A stretch of 38,066 nucleotides of DNA, taken from contig JAOTWP010000024.1 of assembly GCA_029862975.1 (NCBI GenBank), forward strand, positions 1-38,066, given 5' to 3'. Below are positions 31,973 to 38,066 of this stretch, piece after piece (position 1 is the first letter of the stretch; the number at the start of each line of letters is the position of its first letter). The DNA comes from Acidobacteriota bacterium. GTDB taxonomy: Bacteria; Acidobacteriota; Thermoanaerobaculia; Multivoradales; JAHEKO01. A program made the translations under genes and the position numbers. Below the pieces are notes generated by a model. It was not told where the DNA came from. It saw nothing but the letters and a program-made list of their open reading frames with translations, and ran no database searches.

Positions 31973-32992
31973 ATGACCCATCCAGTGATCGCCCTGTTGA
32001 CGGCCGGCGCCGCGGTCGCGGTGGCCGTGCTGCTCTTGTGGCCGGTTCGCGGCTGGCTGTGGCGCGGCCTGCGGGCGTTGCGGGCCACCGAGCGGGTCGC
32101 CATCGAGGACGCGCTCAAGCACCTCTTCGACTTCGAGTACAACGGGCGCGCGGCGAACCTGCAGAGCGTCTCGGGCGCGTTGGCCGTCTCCGGGAATCGC
32201 GCGGCCGAGATCCTGGCCCGGCTGCAGGCGCAGGAGCTCGTCGAGCTCGAGGGCGGCGGCTACCGGCTCACTGCCGAGGGCCGCCGGTACGCGCTGCGCA
32301 TCGTTCGCGTCCATCGCCTCTGGGAGCGCTATCTCTCGGAGGAGACGGGCCTCGACCCCGCGGCCTGGCACAACGAGGCCGAGCGTCTCGAGCACACGAC
32401 CTCGGCGGCCGAGGCCGATGCCCTGGCGGCGAGGATGGGCCACCCGAGCCACGACCCCCACGGCGATCCGATTCCGACCGCCGGCGGCGAGATCGGTCCC
32501 CCCCGGGGAATGCCGCTGACCGAGCTTGCGATCGGCGAGCTCGCCGAGATCGTCCACATCGAGGACGAGCCCGAGGCGATCTACGCCCAGCTCGTCGCCG
32601 AGGGGCTGCACCCCGGCATGCGGGTCCGGGTCAACGAGTCGACCCCGCGCCGCGTGCGCTTCGAGGCCGACGCCGAGGAGCACGTCCTGGCGCCGGTTCT
32701 CGCCGCCAACCTTTCGGTGCTGCCCCTGCCGCAGGAAGAGGAGATGGCGGGGCCGTTCGAGCGCCTGTCCGGCCTGGCCATCGGCGAGCGCGGCCGGGTC
32801 GTGGCGCTGGCGCCGGCGCTGCGCGGCGCGGAGCGCCGCCGTCTGTTCGACCTGGGCCTCATTCCGGGCACCGAGGTCGAGGCGGAGCTGCGCAGTCCCG
32901 GCGGCGACCCGACGGGCTACGCCATCCGCGGCGCCGTCATCGCCCTGCGGCGCGAGCAGGCCGACCAGGTCCAGGTCGAGCGTCTCGCCTAG
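31973..32992 (+). CDS. membrane-anchored DtxR-family regulator with two FeoA domains
   Basis: This 339-residue fusion has an N-terminal membrane helix (PVIALLTAGAAVAVAVLLLW, about 4-23), then a DtxR/MntR winged helix (about 40-105, recognition part AVSGNRAAEILARLQAQELV) and a dimerisation/metal domain. That domain has H114 (VHRLWERYL), E137, E140 and H141 (EAERLEHT) plus DPHGDPIPTAGG. Two SH3-like FeoA domains follow (about 182-255 and 262-338), each opening with L-A-I-G-E and containing L-x-x-G-L-x-P-G. DtxR proteins repress iron or manganese genes when metal-bound; FeoA assists FeoB. The membrane anchor on a DNA-binding regulator is unusual. The ATG at 31973 follows GGAGGACGACGA. FeoB follows 42 bases downstream, and the palindrome at 31837-31860 is the likely autoregulatory site. 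Confidence 0.85.
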   Translation: MTHPVIALLTAGAAVAVAVLLLWPVRGWLWRGLRALRATERVAIEDALKHLFDFEYNGRAANLQSVSGALAVSGNRAAEILARLQAQELVELEGGGYRLTAEGRRYALRIVRVHRLWERYLSEETGLDPAAWHNEAERLEHTTSAAEADALAARMGHPSHDPHGDPIPTAGGEIGPPRGMPLTELAIGELAEIVHIEDEPEAIYAQLVAEGLHPGMRVRVNESTPRRVRFEADAEEHVLAPVLAANLSVLPLPQEEEMAGPFERLSGLAIGERGRVVALAPALRGAERRRLFDLGLIPGTEVEAELRSPGGDPTGYAIRGAVIALRREQADQVQVERLA

Positions 32993-33034
32993 GTCCCGCG
33001 AGTTGCGCCAGGAAACCCCGAGAGAGAGCCACGG

Positions 33035-35284
33035 ATGAGCCAGCCCAGCCCCGAGAACTGCGCCACCTGTCCCGTCCACAACGCCGCCAACCTGGTCAAG
33101 CTCGGCGTCGACATGGAGGACTACGACTACGTCGTGGCCCTGGCCGGCAACCCGAACACCGGCAAGAGCACGGTGTTCAACGCCCTGACCGGCCTGCGCC
33201 AGCACACCGGCAACTGGCCGGGCAAGACGGTGGCGCGCGCCGAGGGGGGCTTCTCGCTCTCCGGCGAGCGCTACAAGCTCGTCGACCTGCCCGGCACCTA
33301 CTCGCTCCTGTCGGCCAGCCTCGACGAGGAGATCGCCCGCGACTTCCTCCTCTTCGGACGGCCGGACGTGACCGTCATCGTCGTCGACGCGACCCGCCTC
33401 GAGCGCAATCTCAACCTCGTGCTCCAGGTGCTGGAGATCACGGACCGCGCCGTCGTCTGCTTGAACCTCATGGACGAAGCCCGGCGCAAGGGGCTCGCCG
33501 TCGACGAGCGCCGCCTCGCCCGCGACCTGGGGGTGCCCGTCGTCGGCACCGCGGCGCGCTACGGCGAGGGGCTGGAGGAGCTCAACCAGGCGATCGCCGA
33601 CGTCGCCTCCGGCCGCACGGCCGCCAGGCCGCGCCGCGTCGGCGGCCGCTCGCGGTCGCTCGAGAAGGCGGTCGGCCGGCTCGCCACGGAGGTCGAGGGG
33701 GCCTTTCCGGGGCTGCCGAACGCCCGCTGGGCGGCGCTGCGCCTGCTCGACGGGGACGCCAAGATCGCCGAGGCCGTGCGCAGCGGGGCGCTCGGCGAGC
33801 TGCGGGACCTGAATCACCAGATCGGCTCCGGCCTGGCAACGGCGGCCGGGGCGGCGCCGGCTCCGAGCTCGCAGGCCGGGCCGGCGGTGCTCGCGGCGGC
33901 GCGCAAGCTGCGCTGGCAGGTCGGCAAGGACTTCCACCAGAAGCTCATGGAAGGCGTCTACACCGAGGCCGCCCGGCTCGCCGACCGCGCCGTGACGCGG
34001 ACCGGCGAGAAGCCCCGTTTCGACTGGGACCGGACGATCGACCGCCTCGTGACGAGCCGCGCCTTCGGCTTCCCCCTCATGCTGGCGCTCCTCACCGCGG
34101 TCTTCTGGATCACCATCGCCGGCGCCAACGTCCCGTCCTCGATGCTCGCGACGCTCTTGATCGACAAGGTCCATCCGCTGCTCAAGAGCGCGGCCGCGGC
34201 GCTGGCGGCCCCCTGGTGGCTCGACGGGCTGCTCGTCGACGGCGTCTATCTCGCCACCGCCTGGGTGGTGGCGGTGATGCTGCCGCCGATGGCGATCTTC
34301 TTCCCGCTCTTCACGCTGCTCGAGGACTTCGGCTACCTGCCGCGGGTCGCCTTCAACCTCGACCGCATGTTCCAGCGGGTCGGCGCCCACGGCAAGCAGG
34401 CCCTGACGATGGCGATGGGCTGGGGCTGCAACGCCGCCGCCATCGTCTCGACCCGGATCATCGACAGCCCGCGCGAGCGCCTGATCGCTATCATCACCAA
34501 CAACTTCGCGCTGTGCAACGGCCGCTGGCCGACCCAGATCCTCATCGCCTCGATCTTCGTGGGCGGCCTCGTGCCGGCCCATCTCGCCGGCCTCATCTCG
34601 GCCCTGTCGGTCGTGACGATCGCCGTGCTCGGCGTGGCGCTCACCTTCGCCGTCTCGTGGCTCCTGTCGCGCACGGTGCTGCGCGGCGAGGTCTCCGTCT
34701 TCAACCTGGAGCTGCCCCCCTACCGGCCGCCGCGCATCCTGCGGACCATCTACACCTCGCTCATCGACCGCACGGCCATCGTGCTCTGGCGCGCCGTCGT
34801 CTTCGCCGCGCCGGCCGGCGCCGCCATCTGGCTGCTCGCCAACGTCAGGCCCGGCGGCACGAGCCTGGCGGAGTACGCGATCCACGGCATGGACGGCTTC
34901 GGCTGGCTCTTCGGCCTGTCGGGCGTGATCCTCCTGGCCTACGTCATCGCCATCCCGGCCAACGAGATCGTCATCCCGACGATCCTCATGCTCACGGTCC
35001 TCGTCACCGGAACGAGCGGCGTCGGGGCCGGCGACGGCGTCATGTTCGAGCTCGACTCGGCGGGCACGGCGGCGCTGCTGGCGGCCGGCGGCTGGACGCT
35101 GCTCATGGCCGTCAACCTCATGCTCTTCAGCCTGATCCACAACCCCTGCTCGACGACGATCTACACGATCTGGAAGGAGACCCGCAGCGTCAAGTGGACG
35201 GCCGTCTCGGCGCTCTTGCCGGTGGCCTTGGGCTTCGCCGTCTGCTTCGTCGTCGCCCAGGTGTGGCGGATCGTCGCGGGCTGA
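33035..35284 (+). CDS. feoB: ferrous iron transporter FeoB
   Basis: This 749-residue inner-membrane Fe(II) transporter has an N-terminal G domain with G1 GNPNTGKST (38-46), G3 DLPGTYSL and G4 NLMD, a helical GDI-like region, and from about residue 350 a polytopic domain with two gate repeats ([16 protein letters not shown] and a later equivalent). The 30-residue extension before the G domain carries C9-x2-C12-x2-H15, which most FeoB proteins lack and which might bind metal. No separate feoA or feoC gene is present; FeoA domains are fused to the upstream regulator. It is expected to be repressed when iron is sufficient through the operator at 31837-31860. Manganese or other divalent transport is possible but less likely. 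Confidence 0.93.
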   Translation: MSQPSPENCATCPVHNAANLVKLGVDMEDYDYVVALAGNPNTGKSTVFNALTGLRQHTGNWPGKTVARAEGGFSLSGERYKLVDLPGTYSLLSASLDEEIARDFLLFGRPDVTVIVVDATRLERNLNLVLQVLEITDRAVVCLNLMDEARRKGLAVDERRLARDLGVPVVGTAARYGEGLEELNQAIADVASGRTAARPRRVGGRSRSLEKAVGRLATEVEGAFPGLPNARWAALRLLDGDAKIAEAVRSGALGELRDLNHQIGSGLATAAGAAPAPSSQAGPAVLAAARKLRWQVGKDFHQKLMEGVYTEAARLADRAVTRTGEKPRFDWDRTIDRLVTSRAFGFPLMLALLTAVFWITIAGANVPSSMLATLLIDKVHPLLKSAAAALAAPWWLDGLLVDGVYLATAWVVAVMLPPMAIFFPLFTLLEDFGYLPRVAFNLDRMFQRVGAHGKQALTMAMGWGCNAAAIVSTRIIDSPRERLIAIITNNFALCNGRWPTQILIASIFVGGLVPAHLAGLISALSVVTIAVLGVALTFAVSWLLSRTVLRGEVSVFNLELPPYRPPRILRTIYTSLIDRTAIVLWRAVVFAAPAGAAIWLLANVRPGGTSLAEYAIHGMDGFGWLFGLSGVILLAYVIAIPANEIVIPTILMLTVLVTGTSGVGAGDGVMFELDSAGTAALLAAGGWTLLMAVNLMLFSLIHNPCSTTIYTIWKETRSVKWTAVSALLPVALGFAVCFVVAQVWRIVAG

Positions 35285-35318
35285 CGGATCGTCCTCGACC
35301 TGGGGACGTTCCGCAGGG

Positions 35319-35849
35319 TCAGGGGGCGAGGGCGCGGTCGAGGAAGTCGCGCACCGCGGCGAAGTCCGTCGTCGCCGGGATCTCCTCCGGCAGCTGCGGC
35401 ATCTCGTCGCGATCGAGGTAGGCGAGGATCGGCTTCTCGTAGCGCAGCGCCAGCCTGGCCTCGCTGGCCGTGCCCGAGCCGCCCGGCAGCACGAGGATCG
35501 CCTGGCAGGACAGCACGTTGATGTGGTTGCGCGACAGCGGCTCCCGGCCGCTCATGCCGCTGAAGGGCAGGTGGGTGGCGATGGCGACCTCGACCCACGG
35601 GTTCGGGTATCCGGGGCGCGGCCGGCACAACGGATCGGCCGGATCGCAGGGCAGGACGCCGATGACCACTCCAAGGCGTCCGGGATGCTCGGCGAAGGCG
35701 CGGCTCACGCTCGCCATCACCCCGCCGCCGCCGCCGGTGAGGAGGTTGGCCCCGGCGGACGCGACGAGGGCCCCCACCTCCCGGGCGCGCGCCTCGTGGG
35801 GCTGCGCTCCCGAGCCCATGACGCCGACGATGGGTCGCCGTCGTTCCAT
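35319..35849 (-). CDS. SLOG/LOG-like Rossmann protein (TIGR00725-type)
   Basis: This is a 176-residue cytoplasmic Rossmann-fold protein of the SLOG superfamily. It has the nucleotide-binding G-x-G segment VGVMGSGA (8-15), TGGGGGVM (38-45) and the signature P-G-G-S-G-T-A-S-E (122-130), matching the PGGxGTxxE motif of LOG/cytokinin-riboside hydrolase relatives. The proteins of this subgroup (TIGR00725-like) are predicted to bind nucleotides or their derivatives; no activity is established. The gene is convergent with feoB and lies 20 bases after the second SGNH gene in the same direction, so the two are probably co-transcribed. Confidence 0.82.
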   Translation of the reverse strand: MERRRPIVGVMGSGAQPHEARAREVGALVASAGANLLTGGGGGVMASVSRAFAEHPGRLGVVIGVLPCDPADPLCRPRPGYPNPWVEVAIATHLPFSGMSGREPLSRNHINVLSCQAILVLPGGSGTASEARLALRYEKPILAYLDRDEMPQLPEEIPATTDFAAVRDFLDRALAP

Positions 35850-35869
35850 CGCGTCCCCAGTCTAAACCG

Positions 35870-37030
35870 TCAGCGCGCCGCCGTGGCGCCCTCGAGCTCG
35901 TCGAGGATCCAGCGCGCCGTCCAGCGATGGCCGGCGGCACTCAGGTGGCGGTTGCGGCGGTTGAAGAGCTCGCTCGCCACGAGGCCGCTCGCCTCTATTC
36001 GGCGGCGGACGGAAACGACCGGAACCCCGAGCCGCGCGAAGGCCGCCTCGCTGCGGCGCGTCGCGTGATCGGGCTCCATCGCGGGCGGTCGGTGGCGCCG
36101 GTACGCCGGCCACTCCGGCGCGAACGTCTTGCTGAACGGGATGACGACGGCGATGAGCGGGATGCCGCGGCCCGCGAGCTCGGCGTGCACGGCGCCGAAG
36201 AGCGCCTCGGTGATCTCCCAGGCCTGGCGCACGGCCGGCGGCTGGGAAGCGGCGGGCAGGAGGGAGTAGAGCTGACCCTCGTGCTCGAGGCCGATGCGGC
36301 GTCCGTTGCGGCGGGTGAACTCGCGGGTACGGCGGACGAAGTCGGCGCGCGTGTCGCCGAGCGGGCCGAGCCGCCGCGCCCACGCCAGGCGGTCGAGCAG
36401 GCCGAAGAGCCTCGAGGCGGCGCGGGCGCGGCCGCGGAGCGGATGCAGCCAGGTCGGCTCGAGCCCGCCGGCTCCGGCGACGAAGTAGGGCCGCAGATGG
36501 TCCTGCCAGGAGCAGGTCCAGGCCATGGCCACGCCGTTGTTGCAGACGTCGTTGAACGGGAAGACCTGGAGAACGACGACGTCGGGCTTCCAGGCGAGGC
36601 CCTCCGCGAGCAGGGCCAGGTACTCCTGGGCCGTGCCCCAGCCGCCGGCCGCGAGGCTCGCCAGGGCGCCGCCGCGCCCGTCGAGATCGGCCGCCATGAT
36701 GCCGGCGAAGCTGCGCCGCCAGGGAAGCTCGACCGCCACCGTGAAGGAGTCCCCGAGCAGGAGCACGCGCGGCCCGGTTCGGGAGCCGGCGGCCGGGTCG
36801 GGCGGGGGCGTGCGGAAGCCCGAGGGCTGCAGGTTGTCCAGGTCCGGGAGCGCGGGATCGATCGTCCAGCCGTAGCGCGGATGGAAGCGGTAGTGGAGCG
36901 CCGGGTGCGGGTCGACCCCCAGCCGGCGCGCTGCGATCTCGCCGGCGGCAAGCGCCAGGAGAATCGAGCAGCCGAGCAGCAGGAGCCGCCCCCCCGTCCC
37001 CGCCCGCCGGCCGGGCGTTCCGGCGCTCAT
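35870..37030 (-). CDS. membrane-anchored SGNH hydrolase, second copy
   Basis: This 386-residue protein has a hydrophobic N-terminal segment (RLLLLGCSILLALAAGEIAA, about 15-34) that is either a membrane anchor or, at LLGC, a lipobox. The SGNH domain has block I LLLGDSFTVAVE with S95, FPFNDV supplying the oxyanion asparagine and the terminal R-H-L-S-A-A-G-H with H362. It is distantly like the hydrolase at 18306 but not a recent duplicate. The ATG at 37030 follows GGCGAGCG; a TTG at 37060 is an alternative. It is expected outside the cytoplasm, acting on acyl groups of envelope carbohydrates; the substrate is unknown. Confidence 0.82.
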   Translation of the reverse strand: MSAGTPGRRAGTGGRLLLLGCSILLALAAGEIAARRLGVDPHPALHYRFHPRYGWTIDPALPDLDNLQPSGFRTPPPDPAAGSRTGPRVLLLGDSFTVAVELPWRRSFAGIMAADLDGRGGALASLAAGGWGTAQEYLALLAEGLAWKPDVVVLQVFPFNDVCNNGVAMAWTCSWQDHLRPYFVAGAGGLEPTWLHPLRGRARAASRLFGLLDRLAWARRLGPLGDTRADFVRRTREFTRRNGRRIGLEHEGQLYSLLPAASQPPAVRQAWEITEALFGAVHAELAGRGIPLIAVVIPFSKTFAPEWPAYRRHRPPAMEPDHATRRSEAAFARLGVPVVSVRRRIEASGLVASELFNRRNRHLSAAGHRWTARWILDELEGATAAR

Positions 37031-37229
37031 CGGCGCTCGCCGGGCGGCGGCGGCTCCCAACTCACCAGGCGGCCGGCGGCTTCGTTACCGCTCGCCATCG
37101 TCCGAGCCTACACCGTGCGTCTGCCGCGCCCCCGCGGGTCAGCCAGTGGTCTCCCGCGCTCCATGGAAGTCGACAACGCCCCTCTCCCGGAGGAGGCCTC
37201 GTCGCCGCCACCCGGAATCGAATAGCATC

Positions 37230-37305
37230 CCCTGGCACTGGATTCCCTGGCTCTGGGCCCTTTGGCGTTGCGTCCCCGGGCACTGCGTCAGCCAGGTACT
37301 ACGTC
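37230..37305 (+). repeat. 15-bp tandem repeat, five units, before asparaginase
   Basis: The units are CCCTGGCACTGGATT (37230-37244), CCCTGGCTCTGGGCC (37245-37259), CTTTGGCGTTGCGTC (37260-37274), CCCGGGCACTGCGTC (37275-37289) and AGCCAGGTACTACGTC (37290-37305, one base longer). A partial sixth unit (AGCCAGCACC) follows. The 309-base gap 37031-37339 holds this array and the divergent promoters; I see no other gene in it. The frame of the asparaginase is open through the whole array. Confidence 0.8.
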
Positions 37306-37339
37306 AGCCAGCACCGCCTTCGCTCCCTGCGCGAACCCG

Positions 37340-38066
37340 ATGACGACCCGGCCCCGCATCGCCATTCTCGCTACCGGCGGCACGATCGCCGGCGCTTCGC
37401 CGTCGGCGACGGGGTCGTCCTACACCGCGGGCGGGCTGCCGGTCGACGCCCTGCTGGCGGCCGTGCCGCAGCTGCGCGAGCTCGCCGACTTGAGCGCCGA
37501 GAAGCTGGCGGCCATCGGCAGCCAGGACGTGGGCGACGCGCTGTGGCTCGAGCTCGCCGCCCGCGTCACGGAGCTGACGGCCGGAGAGAGGGTCGACGGG
37601 GTCGTCATCACCTCGGGCACGGATACGATCGAGGAGACCGCGTTCTTTCTCCACCTCGTCGTGCACACCGCCCGGCCCATCGTCCTCACCGGCGCCATGC
37701 GGCCGGCGAGCTCGCTGTCCGCCGACGGGCCGCTCAATCTCTACAACGCCGTGGCCGTGGCGGCCGATCCGCGGGCCCGCGGCAAGGGCGTCCTGGTCGT
37801 CGCCAACGACAAGATCCACGGCGCGCGCTCCGTCGTCAAGGCCAACACGACCGTGGTCGACACCCTGCAGAGCCCCGGCCGCGGCCTCATCGGCACGGTC
37901 CACTTCGGCGAGGCGCGGTACTTCCGCGGCCCCGTACACGCCCACACCGAGCAGACGCCGTTCTCGGTGGCCGGCGTCGCGGCGCTGCCGCGGGTCGACG
38001 TCGTCTACGCCCACGCCGGCATGGACGGCAAGATGGTCGCGGCGGCCGTCGCCAACGGCGCCCGGG
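37340..38066 (+). CDS. L-asparaginase, type II-like, 3' truncated by window
   Basis: The first 242 codons of an L-asparaginase are present; the end lies outside the window. The enzyme converts L-asparagine to aspartate and ammonia. The nucleophile threonine is T15 in LATGGTIAG. The second catalytic site is T94-D95 in SGTDTIEET. TGAMRPASSLSADGPLNLYN and the lysine in VVKANTT complete the pattern, closest to AnsB-like type II enzymes. No signal peptide is visible after the ATG at 37340, so it is probably cytoplasmic unless translation begins upstream in the open repeat leader. No clear Shine-Dalgarno precedes the ATG (GCGAACCCG). Confidence 0.9.
   Translation, partial: MTTRPRIAILATGGTIAGASPSATGSSYTAGGLPVDALLAAVPQLRELADLSAEKLAAIGSQDVGDALWLELAARVTELTAGERVDGVVITSGTDTIEETAFFLHLVVHTARPIVLTGAMRPASSLSADGPLNLYNAVAVAADPRARGKGVLVVANDKIHGARSVVKANTTVVDTLQSPGRGLIGTVHFGEARYFRGPVHAHTEQTPFSVAGVAALPRVDVVYAHAGMDGKMVAAAVANGAR

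Noticed and set aside
31385..35140. 1251-codon minus-strand and 1291-codon plus-strand open frames across the Feo region
   Set aside because: Both are alternative-frame shadows of DtxR-FeoA and FeoB, which have clear motifs; the long frames have low-complexity Arg/Gly/Asp-rich sequence.
1..38066. CRISPR arrays, tRNA or rRNA genes, IS elements, phage genes
   Set aside because: I found no repeat-spacer pattern, no cloverleaf or rRNA-like stretch and no transposase or integrase motif. The short tandem repeats have no spacers and are too degenerate for CRISPR.

Overview
The window is very GC-rich DNA with strong G/C bias at third codon positions. Genes are densely packed, often with 4-base ATGA/GTGA stop-start overlaps, and there are no rRNA, tRNA, IS or CRISPR elements that I can see. 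The outer-membrane machinery (TonB, TolC, RND), the DGFESGDTSAW-type motif in secreted proteins, the DUF2723 and PIG-V-like glycosyltransferases and the membrane-anchored DtxR-FeoA fusion suggest a Gram-negative, probably Acidobacteriota-like (Thermoanaerobaculia/Holophagae-type) chromosome. That placement is inference, not proven by a marker gene.

Layout. 1-60: start of a leftward DUF2461-like gene. 316-2566: PLP threonine/serine dehydratase, TonB-family protein, small unknown. 2811-9040: tightly overlapping tripartite RND efflux operon (TolC, lipoprotein adaptor, RND pump) ending in a DUF302 gene. 9087-11062 (minus): secreted fasciclin protein, ECF sigma factor and RskA-like anti-sigma factor, the same three components as the mycobacterial SigK regulon. 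11389-14003: methionine gamma-lyase-like enzyme, tandem universal stress protein, small six-cysteine protein. 14028-16754: a compositionally different stretch with a class C beta-lactamase-like hydrolase, a truncated VOC gene, a PaaI-type thioesterase and a small membrane protein. 16840-18234 (minus): a COX1/NnrS-like membrane protein. 18306-23721: SGNH hydrolase, DPM1-like glycosyltransferase, PIG-V-like and DUF2723 membrane glycosyltransferases, which look like a polyprenyl-phosphate-sugar pathway, followed by a secreted DGFE-motif protein. 23783-26363: hybrid histidine kinase and OmpR-type regulator. 26416-27778 (minus): lipoprotein phosphatase and a PIN/Phd toxin-antitoxin pair. 27953-29683: long class V aminotransferase. 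29709-31727 (minus): secreted M36 metalloprotease with a C-terminal DGFE motif. 31973-35284: membrane-anchored DtxR-FeoA-FeoA regulator and FeoB behind a promoter whose -10 region is covered by a 24-bp palindrome. 35319-37030 (minus): SLOG-type Rossmann protein and a second SGNH hydrolase. 37340-end: L-asparaginase, cut by the window edge.

The least expected signal is a set of locus-specific short tandem repeats, mostly with a 15-bp period and otherwise 12 or 9 bp, immediately in front of or at the very start of several genes (11334, 19438, 27013, 31891, 37230) and once in a convergent intergenic region (9058). All periods are multiples of three and the upstream frame stays open into the gene. 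The other notable items are the iron operator with its membrane-tethered DtxR-FeoA fusion, the fasciclin-SigK-RskA-like cassette and the putative mannosylation cassette.
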